The notes beneath the pieces are model-generated. The model was not told the origin of the DNA. It saw nothing but the letters and a program-made list of their open reading frames with translations, and ran no database searches. A stretch of 64,000 nucleotides of DNA from Hymenobacter montanus (lineage in GTDB: Bacteria > Bacteroidota > Bacteroidia > Cytophagales > Hymenobacteraceae), in the NCBI RefSeq assembly GCF_014699115.1, contig NZ_JACXAD010000002.1:243814-307813 (forward strand). Direction: 5' to 3'. The stretch's first letter is position 1. The number at the start of each line of letters is the position of its first letter. Below are positions 1 through 9,117 of this stretch, piece by piece. A program made the position numbers and the translations under genes.

Positions 1-1
1 C

Positions 2-604
2 CGCGAAGTGCTGCGCCTGCTGCTGTCCACCAACTTGTTTCGCCTGACCCGGCCGGCCTTCAGCCGGTTTGGCCTGCTGCACCTCGATGCAGTGGCCGAG
101 CTGATTACCCGGCAGTTGGGCTCCACGGCCAACTTCGAAGACCTGAGCCGGCCGCTTACGCTGGTGGCCACCGACCTGCTGGCCGGCGAGTCGGTCTACT
201 TCAGCTCCGGGCCCCTGGTGCCGCCGCTGCTGGCCTCTTCGGCGGTGCCCATCGTGTACCGGCCCGTGGATTACCAGGGCCGGCAGCTGGTCGACGGCGG
301 CCTGCTCAACAACTTGCCGGTGGAGCCCCTGCTGGGCCACGACGACCTGCGCGTGGTAGGCGTGCACTGCAACCCCGTCAACCCCGAAGCCCACATTCCC
401 AACTTCCGGCGGCTGGTGGAGCGCACGCTGCAGCTGGCCATCAATGCCAACACGGCCGCCCGCAAAAGCCAGTGCCACCTGTTGCTCGAACCGCCCGAGC
501 TGCGTCATTTCCGGCCCCTGAGCTACAAGCACGGAGCCGAGCTGTTCGACATCGGCTATCGCTACACCCTGGGCCAGGCCGCGGCCCTGCACGCGCTGTT
601 TTAG
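2..604 (+). CDS. Patatin-like phospholipase, C-terminal part (cut by window start)
   Basis: The frame is open from the first bases, so the real start lies upstream of the window. About 200 residues remain. The segment VDGGLLNNLPVEPL (around residue 97) contains the Asp-Gly motif that carries the catalytic Asp of the patatin Ser-Asp dyad. The GxSxG nucleophile would lie in the missing N-terminal part. Patatin-family enzymes are lipid acyl hydrolases acting on phospholipids or neutral lipids. The following gene is a PlsC-like acyltransferase, 110 bp downstream, so a membrane-lipid turnover pair is plausible but inferred. The DGG motif and the typical spacing after a 'SSAVPIVYRPV' stretch make the family call firm; the substrate is unknown. 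Confidence 0.88.
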   Translation, partial: REVLRLLLSTNLFRLTRPAFSRFGLLHLDAVAELITRQLGSTANFEDLSRPLTLVATDLLAGESVYFSSGPLVPPLLASSAVPIVYRPVDYQGRQLVDGGLLNNLPVEPLLGHDDLRVVGVHCNPVNPEAHIPNFRRLVERTLQLAINANTAARKSQCHLLLEPPELRHFRPLSYKHGAELFDIGYRYTLGQAAALHALF

Positions 605-714
605 CGCGCGTGGGCTGGCGCTTCGCCGACAGAGCCCATCTTTGTGCCTCGCTGCCGCGGTTTGCGAGCGAGTAACTCATTTCTCTTTCCCCTTAACTCA
701 TTCCTTACGCTCCG

Positions 715-1287
715 ATGCCCGCCCGCAAGACTTCTACTTTCTGGTACTACATGGCCAAATTCGTATTTTGGGTGGGCGGCTGGCACCTGGGCGAAATTGC
801 CAACCCGGAAATCAGGAAAAGCATGATGATTGCGGCCCCGCACACCAGCAACTGGGATCTGATCATCGCCCGGGCCGCCTTCTACCTCATGGACGTGGAC
901 GTGCGCTTCACCGTGAAAAAGGAGTGGACCGAGCACTGGGCGCTCGGCTGGCTGGTGCGCGCCATTGGCGGCCTGCCCGTCGACCGCAGCAAAAACAACA
1001 GCCTCGTGGACGGCATGGTGAAGCTCTTCGACCAGCACGACGAGCTCGTCATCCTCATCACCCCGGAAGGTACCCGGGCCTACCAGCCGCGCTGGCGCAA
1101 GGGCTATTACTACGCCGCCCTGGGCGCGCACGTGCCCATCCGCCTGGGCTACCTCGATTACCGCCTCAAGGAAGCCGGCATTGGCGCTCCCGTGTACCCG
1201 ACTGGCGACTACGAGGCCGACGAAGCCAAAATCAAGGCCTACTACCGCACCAAAACCGGGCGCTTTCCCGAGCAGGGCGTGCGTTAA
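715..1287 (+). CDS. 1-acyl-glycerol-3-phosphate acyltransferase-like (PlsC superfamily)
   Basis: A 190-residue protein with the HX4D acyltransferase signature (HTSNWD, around residue 43) and a downstream PEGTR block (around residue 119), the two hallmark motifs of the PlsC/LPLAT fold. It transfers an acyl chain onto a glycerol-phosphate or similar acceptor at the inner membrane. The N-terminal segment (residues 9-25) is hydrophobic and could anchor it. It is shorter than canonical PlsC (about 240) and resembles the compact acyltransferases common in Bacteroidota, whose acceptor is often not lysophosphatidate. The ATG at 715 directly follows an in-frame stop region. The next gene begins 36 bp downstream, suggesting co-transcription. 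Confidence 0.88.
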   Translation: MPARKTSTFWYYMAKFVFWVGGWHLGEIANPEIRKSMMIAAPHTSNWDLIIARAAFYLMDVDVRFTVKKEWTEHWALGWLVRAIGGLPVDRSKNNSLVDGMVKLFDQHDELVILITPEGTRAYQPRWRKGYYYAALGAHVPIRLGYLDYRLKEAGIGAPVYPTGDYEADEAKIKAYYRTKTGRFPEQGVR

Positions 1288-1323
1288 CCCCGCGTGTTCG
1301 CCGGCTGGCCTTATCTTCCGGTC

Positions 1324-1848
1324 ATGGATAAATTAATCCCCCTATTCTGGATACTCTTTGCCATTGGCAGCGTCGTATTCCGCATAATCAAAAAGATGCG
1401 GGAAAACAGCGTCCGCGAAAGCCAGGAGCGGCCCCGGCGCCCGGGTGGAGCGGTGCCCGAGCTGCCCAAGGCCACTTTCGAGGAACTGCTCCGACAGATG
1501 CAGGCCCGCAACGCCCCCGCCCCGGCTCCGGTCGAACGTACTCCGGGGGGCCGTTCCATGCCGCACGAGGTAGCCCGCCCCGCGCAGTCGCAGGAACGAA
1601 CCGTTCTGCGGCAAACTTCCCTGGAAGCACCCGCCACCGCCAAGCCGCACAATGCGCCCGCGCCCCCCGCCCGCCGGTCGTCGGGCCTGCCCCGGGCCTC
1701 GGCCAAGGCTCCCATACTGCCCCCGACTGGGCCCTCCGCCCCCGTCTCCACCCCGTCCGTGAACCAAACCGTGCGCCAGCTGCTGCGTCGGCCCGAAAGC
1801 GTGCGCGCGGCTTTTGTGCTCAGCGAGATACTGCAGCGCAAATACTAG
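1324..1848 (+). CDS. Hypothetical membrane-anchored Pro/Arg-rich protein
   Basis: A 174-residue protein starting at the ATG MDKLIPLFWIL. An upstream GTG is possible, but the ATG immediately precedes the hydrophobic segment. One N-terminal transmembrane helix (about residues 4-20) is followed by a basic stretch (RIIKKMRENSVRES) and a long low-complexity region rich in Pro, Ala and Arg. A short conserved-looking tail (SVNQTVRQLLRRPESVRAA) ends the protein. The topology suggests a membrane anchor with a cytoplasmic disordered tail. I do not recognise a family. It lies 36 bp after the acyltransferase on the same strand and may share its transcript. Confidence 0.7.
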   Translation: MDKLIPLFWILFAIGSVVFRIIKKMRENSVRESQERPRRPGGAVPELPKATFEELLRQMQARNAPAPAPVERTPGGRSMPHEVARPAQSQERTVLRQTSLEAPATAKPHNAPAPPARRSSGLPRASAKAPILPPTGPSAPVSTPSVNQTVRQLLRRPESVRAAFVLSEILQRKY

Positions 1849-2136
1849 CGCAGTTTCCAAGTCGGGGTAGTAAGCAGTTCCGTGTGCTTGTCGCCTGGCT
1901 CCCCTCCTGCGGCTGCGCGCATGAAACCAACTGGGGTCGTACCCGGTAGGGCCGGCTCCGTAGGCCCGGCGAGGTTTCAGCAGTTGCTCTCTTTATACTG
2001 ACTTAAGAATCGTGCTTAGCCTATCCGGACGGACTTGCCCGACATCCTCTGTCCTAAGCCCGGGCGGCCCATTTTAGTGCTTATGCTACTAGCCTTACGT
2101 GCAGCCGGCAAGAGGCTGTGCCGGTTTTGCTTGACC
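1849..2136. other. Intergenic region with a degenerate GC-rich repeat
   Basis: No credible gene. About 1875-1995 contains a weakened copy of the GC-rich dispersed element seen better at 3760-3914, 6759-6882 and 55544-55674: TGGCTCCCCTCC, then GCGCGCATGAA, then a 'GTCGTACCCGGTAGGG' stretch shared with the 3760 copy read on the other strand. The ends are too worn to place exactly. Confidence 0.45.
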
Positions 2137-2264
2137 TAGAGCAGTTTTCGCATAGGAGAAGGAATTAAAAATTAAAAATGAAGAATTAAAAAATTGACCA
2201 ACAGATTTTTAATTCTTCATTTTTAATTCCTAAAAAACGGTACACGGACTTGAGAACCGCTCTA
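2137..2264. mobile_element. MITE-like palindromic element, AT-rich core (copy B1)
   Basis: Begins TAGAGCAGTTTTCGCATAGG and ends TTGAGAACCGCTCTA, which are imperfect terminal inverted repeats, with TA at both outer edges. The core is a long AT-rich inverted repeat (arms around 2160-2190 and 2203-2230, built from AATTAAAAATGAAGAATTAA and its complement). Near-identical copies occur at 12674-12802 and, in the other orientation, at 53624-53716. It encodes nothing. Its size and structure fit a non-autonomous miniature element, and the TA edges suggest an IS630/Tc1-mariner-type mobiliser (inference). Confidence 0.75.
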
Positions 2265-2288
2265 GGTCTTGCTGTGGCTGCGTGAAGG

Positions 2289-3593
2289 CTACCGCAGCGG
2301 CGTAGGCAACTTAAAGAAGTAGATACGGTTAACATCGACTTTACCTGTAGCGGGCAGGGTCTTAGGAGCGAAGCTGTTAGCTCCATTGTCTACCACCCCA
2401 AAGTCGTCGTCATTCGACACGGCTAGCAAGTCCCGGCCGATGAGGGCTAGGCCCTCGGCTTTGTCGTGCGGGTACACCGGGGAAGTAGCGGAAAGCAGGT
2501 CGAGCACCAACGTTTTCCTTACCGGCACCACGCCGGCGGCTGTCAGGCCCGCTGGGTCCTTCAGCTGCTCCACGGTCAGGCCGTTGTAGAGCTTGCCGCT
2601 GGTCGTGTTGGCGGCATCCGAAATATCCGTTGCGCCCGCCAGGTCAAACTGGTACACGCGCTTGAAGGTGGCCGGCGAGGTGCTGTTGCCGCCGTACAGC
2701 CCGTCGCGCTCCAGAGCCAGAAACGACGTGCTGCTGATGGCTGCAATCTCGCTGCAACCCGTCAGGCTGGCGTTTTCCATCAGGTAGGCATACTGCCGAG
2801 TAGCGCCGGTGGCGAGGTCAAACAGCAGGACGCGCAGCACCCTTGAACCGTTTACCGCCGCCGCCGAGGGGTTGTGGAGCGGCGATTGCATTAGGCCAAC
2901 CAGCGTTTTGCCGTCGGGGGTGAGGGTGAGGCCCTCCATGCCCCGGTTCGGGCGACGGCGGGCCAGCACCAACGGCAGGGCCCGTCCACCCTGCCCAGTG
3001 CCGAAGGGATTGATGCGTTCCAGCTGCTTGCCCGTCGCGTCGAAGTGGGCGATGTGCGGCCCGTATTCATCGCTTATCCAGAACGTGCCATCAGCGGCCA
3101 GCACCAGCCCTTCCGAATCGAGGCCGTCGGCGCTGGTACCCAGCAGTTGGCCGTTGATGTCGTAGGCAATTTCGCCGGTATTGCCCTGGCCAGTCGGGTT
3201 GGGCAGGCCCGTGAGGAGTTGGCCAGCAGCGTTCTTTAGCAGAATGGTTTGTTCCAGGACCAACTGATTGTCCTTCAGCCGGAACTTGCCAATTTGGGGC
3301 GTAAAATCCGCTTTGCCGAAGATAATAGAGCTGGCCGCGGTACCAGCAGCGTTAGGTCCGCGGTCGGTGAGCAAGTAAAAGACGCGGGCATCGTTCGGAT
3401 CGGCCGCCAGCGCGGAGCCGAACCCCCCGTTGTAGAGCACCGTGCCATTGGGAGCCGTCGATAGCGTCCTGGGGCTAGCAGCCTCCGCATAGGCCGGGTA
3501 AGTTACCGCGGCATCCGGGGTCTCCTCATCCTTATGGCAGCCAGGGAAGACCATGCCGCCAGCCAGCAGGGCCAGTACGTATCGGTTAAGCAT
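2289..3593 (-). CDS. Esterase-like activity of phytase family lipoprotein
   Basis: A 434-residue lipoprotein. The ATG at 3593 gives MLNRYVLALLAGGMVFPGC, a signal peptide ending in a lipobox with Cys at residue 19; a TTG further upstream is less likely. The mature part shows the repeated blade-like motifs of the phytase-esterase-like beta-propeller family (PF13449): 'YLLTDRGPN', 'GLDSEGLVLAADGTFWISDEYGP', 'NRGMEGLTLTPDGKTL', 'KAEGLALIGRDLLAVSNDDDFG'. Members are outer-membrane or periplasmic and may hydrolyse phosphate or ester substrates; actual activity is uncertain. It is flanked by dispersed repeats on both sides and has no obvious operon partner. Confidence 0.88.
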   Translation of the reverse strand: MLNRYVLALLAGGMVFPGCHKDEETPDAAVTYPAYAEAASPRTLSTAPNGTVLYNGGFGSALAADPNDARVFYLLTDRGPNAAGTAASSIIFGKADFTPQIGKFRLKDNQLVLEQTILLKNAAGQLLTGLPNPTGQGNTGEIAYDINGQLLGTSADGLDSEGLVLAADGTFWISDEYGPHIAHFDATGKQLERINPFGTGQGGRALPLVLARRRPNRGMEGLTLTPDGKTLVGLMQSPLHNPSAAAVNGSRVLRVLLFDLATGATRQYAYLMENASLTGCSEIAAISSTSFLALERDGLYGGNSTSPATFKRVYQFDLAGATDISDAANTTSGKLYNGLTVEQLKDPAGLTAAGVVPVRKTLVLDLLSATSPVYPHDKAEGLALIGRDLLAVSNDDDFGVVDNGANSFAPKTLPATGKVDVNRIYFFKLPTPLR

Positions 3594-3759
3594 TTTGCAA
3601 GAAATAGGCAAGGATTATTCTGCAAAGCTTGACCAGCTACATTACCTCATCATTGCGGAAAAGCTATTTTTTAGCGGGGAGCATCAGCGAAGCTTTCGAC
3701 CGATCAGGCCACCGGAAAATAACTTTCGCCGCGGCGCCGAACGATTCTACACCTTAAAA

Positions 3760-3914
3760 TAGCAGTTTTCAGCTCCGTGTACCGGGCGCAGCCGGGAAAA
3801 CCTCACGAGACCCCTACGGGGCCAACCCTACCGGGTACGACCCCGGTTCGCGGGAGGCGCGAAGCCCCAAGAGGGGAGCCTGACGGCGGGTACACGGACC
3901 AGGAAACGGCTCTA
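3760..3914. mobile_element. MITE-like element, GC-rich core (copy A2, reverse orientation)
   Basis: Left end TAGCAGTTTTCAGCTCCGTG and right end GGAAACGGCTCTA are imperfect inverted repeats bounded by TA. The core holds, in reverse orientation, the GGCTCCCCTC / GGGGCTTCGCGC / CGAACCGGGG signature shared with the copies at 6759 and 55544. It encodes nothing. The stretch 3594-3759 before it holds only the AT-rich upstream region of the phytase-like gene. Confidence 0.7.
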
Positions 3915-3919
3915 GGTCA

Positions 3920-4018
3920 CTAAAATTCTAGCCCCGTACCCAGCGCATCATCAGCGCTTTTGGTCATAAAATGGGCTTGGTAGCCAATGGTCGTTTGAAT
4001 GTTGCTATGCCGGTAAAG
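3920..4018 (-). pseudogene. Remnant of a tyrosine recombinase/integrase C-terminus
   Basis: The minus strand encodes LYRHSNIQTTIGYQAHFMTK followed by SADDALG and a stop. This closely resembles the C-terminal end of Bacteroidota tyrosine recombinases, where 'H-S-x-I-Q-T-T-x-x-Y' includes the second catalytic His region and the Tyr nucleophile. Nothing upstream continues the domain: the next codons belong to the end of the DUF4159 gene in another frame. It is therefore a truncated relic, probably left by an integrated element. The family assignment rests on motif recall only. Confidence 0.55.
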
Positions 4019-4029
4019 CTTCCGCGGCA

Positions 4030-4692
4030 TCAATCCTGGGTCAGCGCGTAGGCTATCAGGTTGGCTCCCATGCGCAGGGCGGCCTCGTGCGTGGCGGGCG
4101 AGTCTTCGGGGTAGGTTCCCACGTCTTCCCAGCCGTTGCCGAGGTCGCACTCGTAGCTGTAGAAGCACACCAGGCGGCCCTTGTAGAGCAGGCCGAACCC
4201 TTGGGCCCGCTTGCCCTCGTGCTCGTGCACCTTGGGCAGGCCCTGCGGGAAAGCGTATTTCTGGTGGTAAATCGGGTGGGAGTAGGGCAGCTCCACGAAT
4301 TCCAGCTCGGGGAATACCTTCTTCATCTCCGGACGAATGAATTTGTCGAGTCCGTAATTGTCGTCGATGTGCAGGAAGCCGCCGCCGGTGAGGTAGCGGC
4401 GCAGGTTTTTAGCCTCAGTGGCGGTGAAGCTCACGTTGCCGTGCCCGGTCATGTGCACGAAGGGGTAGGAGAGCAGCTCGGGGGCATCGAGCTCCACGGT
4501 GGCCTCATCGGGGGCGATGTTGGTCTTCAGCGTCTGGTTGCAGAAGCTGATGAGGTTGGGCAGCGACGTTTTGTTGGCGTACCAGTCGCCCCCGCCGCCG
4601 TAGTGCAGCTTAGCTATTTTGAAGCTGTAGGTAGGCCCGGCCGCCGTGAGCGACAGCAGCAGCAGAGTGGCTAGGAGCAGGTGTTTGAGCAT
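4030..4692 (-). CDS. DUF4159 domain-containing secreted protein
   Basis: A 220-residue protein. The ATG at 4692 (MLKHLLLATLLLLSLTAAG) gives a clear signal peptide; an upstream TTG would only lengthen the leader. The mature domain shows DUF4159 features: 'FKIAKLHYGGGGDWYANKTSL' near the start, 'FVHMTGHGNVSFT' and 'YLTGGGFLHIDDNYGLD' in the centre. These resemble a glutamine-amidotransferase-like (ThuA-type) fold, with a HGNV turn where a nucleophile might sit. Bacteroidota DUF4159 proteins usually occur near MoxR/DUF58 clusters, but none is present here. Function unknown; periplasmic location is likely. Confidence 0.85.
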   Translation of the reverse strand: MLKHLLLATLLLLSLTAAGPTYSFKIAKLHYGGGGDWYANKTSLPNLISFCNQTLKTNIAPDEATVELDAPELLSYPFVHMTGHGNVSFTATEAKNLRRYLTGGGFLHIDDNYGLDKFIRPEMKKVFPELEFVELPYSHPIYHQKYAFPQGLPKVHEHEGKRAQGFGLLYKGRLVCFYSYECDLGNGWEDVGTYPEDSPATHEAALRMGANLIAYALTQD

Positions 4693-4942
4693 AGGGAATA
4701 GCAGCCGGCGGAGCCGGTCCTGTTGCAAAGTAACGGGTGGCCAGGAAAGTTCAGGGCGGTTTTCAGGGAATAGCGCCGGGCTTCGGGGCGGTACTGCCGC
4801 TGGGTTGCAAAGTATGCAACCCCCGGTTTTAATTCCCCACCGCTCGAAACAAGCTATCGCGGGTTACTGGCTGGTGAAAAAGTTTTGGAATAATACTTTA
4901 TTTAAATTTATTCTTTAATTAAAAAGCCCGGCAATTTGGCGA

Positions 4943-5006
4943 AGGCGTTTTGTGGGCTTCAAACCATTGCGTTGTTGAAGCGAGCTTATCGCTTAGCAAA
5001 ACGCCT
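4943..5006 (+). ncRNA. Candidate structured leader upstream of the RtcB-like gene
   Basis: A 64-nt segment can fold as a three-way junction. An outer 10-bp perfect stem pairs AGGCGTTTTG (4943-4952) with CAAAACGCCT (4997-5006). It encloses a 7-bp hairpin, GCTTCAA (4956-4962) with TTGAAGC (4975-4981), and a short GCGA/TCGC hairpin (4980-4992, sharing two bases with the previous stem). It lies 102 nt upstream of the RtcB-like start codon, in an otherwise gene-free 416-bp gap. It could be a 5'-UTR regulatory structure, a small RNA or chance; no known class is recognised. Confidence 0.35.
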
Positions 5007-5096
5007 GACAAGCAGGGGGACGAGTCGGGTTCTACGCGTAAGTTTACGTTGCTTATCCATCAGAACTAACCTAGTTCGCAGTACTTTAATACTTAA

Positions 5097-6527
<1,431 letters not shown>

Positions 6528-6609
6528 GAAGGGGGTATGTACTATCAGGTGCCGCAGTGCTCTCAGCGGTGCTTGGCTAGTGCCCACTATACGACGGCAA
6601 AAGGCTTTG

Positions 6610-6690
6610 TGGCGCTAAAAGAATATGGTGCATCACACTAGCCTCAGCCACGCAGCGATACGAACACTGGTGCGGCAGGCTTCTGCAGCC
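6610..6690 (+). pseudogene. Decayed fragment of a Crp-family gene 3' region
   Basis: The stretch TCAGCCACGCAGCGATACGA (about 6649) onward matches the region TCGGCCACGGAGCGATATGA of the intact Crp gene at about 7974, with scattered changes continuing through 'ACACTGGTGCGGCAGGCTTC'. It has no open frame. It joins directly to a copy of the Crp upstream region, so it looks like the tail of a still older tandem copy. Confidence 0.45.
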
Positions 6691-6758
6691 AGACAACCGG
6701 TTTCGCCAATGAGACGATGCCTGCCAACCCCGAAATAAATTTTACAGAATTCACCTCT

Positions 6759-6882
6759 TAGAGCCGTTTTTCGGTTCGTGTCCCTACCGTCTGGCTCCCC
6801 TCCCTGGGGCTTCGCGCCTGAAGCGAACCGGGGCTGGGTTTTCACCAACTGAACCCCGTACACTGATCTGAAAACCGCTCTA
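6759..6882. mobile_element. MITE-like element, GC-rich core (copy A3)
   Basis: TAGAGCCGTTTTTCGGTTCG at the left and CTGATCTGAAAACCGCTCTA at the right are imperfect terminal inverted repeats with TA at both edges. The core carries GGCTCCCCTCCCTGGGGCTT and CGAACCGGGG. It sits inside the duplicated promoter region of the Crp pseudogene. The intact copy near 7450-7490 lacks it, so the insertion boundaries can be read directly by comparison. Confidence 0.75.
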
Positions 6883-6949
6883 AAACTGTTTGAGCAGGTC
6901 ACGTTCGTGCTCAGATTTTTAAACTCACCCCATAGCAGTCTCAGTAGAA

Positions 6950-7280
6950 ATGGCGAACGAGACACTGCTTCAATTCCTGGAAAGTTCCAGATTCGTTGGC
7001 CCAGCGTAGGCAGTAGAAAGTGTGACTTATGTCAGGCCGAAGGCCGTTGTTAAGCACGATTTTGCTTCGGGAAGACTGGGTAAGCGACGAGTGTTTTTTC
7101 CTGAGTACCGGCCTTATGCGAGCCTTCTCCTATGCTATGGACGGTGACTGCGTGACTACGCCCTTTTACGCTAATGAGCAAATAATGCAAGTATGCGCCG
7201 CTAAAAAATATCGGTTTCTACCCAAGCGTAACTGATCCTGTCTGAGCCGAATAGAAGCCGGGACAAAGGGGAATTCGTAA
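6950..7280 (+). pseudogene. Crp/Fnr-family regulator pseudogene (tandem duplicate of 7533-8117)
   Basis: The start (ATG, then GAGACACTGCTTCAATTCCT) and the following 250 bases match the intact Crp gene at 7533 closely, including the 'CTGAGTACCGGCCTTATGCG' block. An early TAG, small deletions, and a large internal deletion that jumps from the middle of the sensor domain to the HTH-coding end destroy the frame. The 3' end 'AAGGGGAATTCGTAA' corresponds to the end of the intact gene. The duplicated unit also includes upstream DNA (carrying a MITE here) and the start region of the downstream membrane gene (about 7300-7355). No product is expected. Confidence 0.8.
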
Positions 7281-7532
7281 GTTCTTGTCATTTGGCAAGC
7301 AGCAGCCAGCGCCGGCCTGGTTTCTTTGTGTGGCACCTACATAAAGTGCAACGCACTGGAAAACATGCCCATCTGCAATAAGACAACCCATTTCGCCTCA
7401 CCAATGAGGGGATGCCCAATGAATCAGTGAAATAAATTTTTATATAACTCTCTTCTTATAAAGAGCTTGAACCCGCTATTCGTGCTCAAGCAGTTTAAAC
7501 TCACCCCACCCCGTAGCGGTCCGAGGTAAGAA

Positions 7533-8117
7533 ATGGCAAATGAGACACTGCTTCAATTCCTGGAAAGCTCCGGATTCATCAGCCCATCGCAGGCAGTGGA
7601 AATTGCGGCTCATTTCAGGCCGAAAGCCATCGGTAAGCACGATTTTTTGCTTCGGGAAGGCTGGGTGAGCGACGAGTATTTTTTCCTGAGTACCGGCCTT
7701 ATGCGAGCCTTCTCCTACGATAAGGACGGTAACGACGTAACTACGGCCTTTTATACCGCCGAGCAAATAGTTTTCGAGTACTCGTCCTTCTTCAGGCGTA
7801 CTCCTTCTGCAGAAAACATCCAAGCGCTAACCGATTGCGAGGGCTGGTTTATTACTCACCAGCAAATGAACGCCTTGTTCCATTCGCGAAATGAGTTCCG
7901 TGAATTTGTCCGGTCCGTGCTGGTAAAAATCATCGCGTCGCTCAAAAGCCGAATGTTGTCCATGATAATGGACTCGGCCACGGAGCGATATGAACACCTG
8001 CTACGGGAGGCTCCTCAAATAATGCAGCACGCGCCACTGAAAAATATCGCCTCCTACCTGGGCATAACCAATACCTCTCTGAGCCGCATACGAGCCAGGC
8101 CCAAGGGGAATTCGTGA
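7533..8117 (+). CDS. Crp/Fnr family transcriptional regulator
   Basis: A 194-residue protein with an N-terminal cyclic-nucleotide-binding-like beta-roll (about residues 20-130; 'LREGWVSDEYFFLSTGLMRAF' is the typical Bacteroidota Crp segment). It ends with a C-terminal winged HTH: 'IASYLGITNTSLSRIRAR' (about residues 170-188) is the recognition helix region. These proteins bind DNA as dimers and sense small effectors; the effector cannot be predicted. The integral membrane gene 95 bp downstream is a candidate target or operon partner, because both were co-duplicated. The Arg/Glu residues of true cAMP-binding Crp are not evident. Confidence 0.88.
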   Translation: MANETLLQFLESSGFISPSQAVEIAAHFRPKAIGKHDFLLREGWVSDEYFFLSTGLMRAFSYDKDGNDVTTAFYTAEQIVFEYSSFFRRTPSAENIQALTDCEGWFITHQQMNALFHSRNEFREFVRSVLVKIIASLKSRMLSMIMDSATERYEHLLREAPQIMQHAPLKNIASYLGITNTSLSRIRARPKGNS

Positions 8118-8212
8118 ATTGTAATTATTTGGCATAAATTATTGTCATTTGGCAAGTATCAGCTTGGTCGAACCTGGTTTATTTGCGTAGCGACTATGTA
8201 AAGTCTAACGCA

Positions 8213-8926
8213 ATGGAAAATGTACTGGCTTACATCAGCACTGCTTTTGGGCTAATCACCGGCTTGGCCGTAGCACTTTTCTACCGGGCAACGGGTAATT
8301 CCTGGCGTTTCCTAGCCCTGCTGCTGCCGTGGCTGCTGTTGCAGGGGGCCTTGGCGCTAAGCGGGTTCTATCTGGTCACCGATGCCGTTCCGCCCCGGTT
8401 TTTGCTGGTGGTAGTACCGCCTACGCTGGTCATCGTCGCGTTGTTCCTCACCACCCGGGGTAGAGCGTATCTGGACTCCCGCCTGAAAACAAAGGCCCTG
8501 CTACTGCTGCACGTGGTCAGAATCCCCGTGGAGCTGATTTTATACGCGCTGTTCTTGCACAAGGTCATACCTCAGCTGATGACCTTTGAAGGCCGGAATT
8601 GGGATATACTGGCGGGCTTAAGCGCCCCACTTGTTTACTACCACGTATTCAGAAACCAGCCCTCGGCCAATAAGCTGCTGCTCGTGTGGGAGCTCGTCGG
8701 CCTGGCGCTGCTGCTTAACATTGTAGTGATTGCGATATTCTCGGCGCCCTCGCCGGTGCAGCGGTTTGCTTTCGAGCAGCCCAACGTGGCAATCCTGCAT
8801 TTCCCATTTGTCTGGCTGCCTGGTTGCGTGGTGCCCTTGGTATTGTTGGCGCACCTGGCCTCGTTACGGCAACTACTGATTAAAAATCAAGCTGGCCAAT
8901 ACGCTACCCCTTCCGTCAGCGGATGA
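8213..8926 (+). CDS. Hypothetical integral membrane protein (about 7 TM)
   Basis: A 237-residue protein starting at the ATG MENVLAYISTAFG; an upstream TTG is possible, but the duplicated relic near 7345 aligns around this ATG. Hydrophobic segments lie near residues 5-25, 33-52, 60-78, 95-115, 125-142, 155-180 and 200-222, separated by short loops. This is a polytopic inner-membrane topology with few charged loops. I recognise no family. Its position right after the Crp-family regulator, and the co-duplication of both, suggest the regulator controls it or is controlled with it. Confidence 0.75.
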   Translation: MENVLAYISTAFGLITGLAVALFYRATGNSWRFLALLLPWLLLQGALALSGFYLVTDAVPPRFLLVVVPPTLVIVALFLTTRGRAYLDSRLKTKALLLLHVVRIPVELILYALFLHKVIPQLMTFEGRNWDILAGLSAPLVYYHVFRNQPSANKLLLVWELVGLALLLNIVVIAIFSAPSPVQRFAFEQPNVAILHFPFVWLPGCVVPLVLLAHLASLRQLLIKNQAGQYATPSVSG

Positions 8927-9117
8927 AACGGTGGCCGCCCGCTCCGTTTGATGGCCGGGTTTTACTTCTCCCGACCCATAGGCATCATAAACACCACCGC
9001 CAAGGCCGCCGTTGCCAGGCGCGGCGGGGAGCTCTCCTGCAGAATAGGCCGAATGCCCCGGCTCCGGGCCCGCGCGACTTCGGCCGGCAAGCCGCCTGAT
9101 TCCCCGCAGAACGCCCG

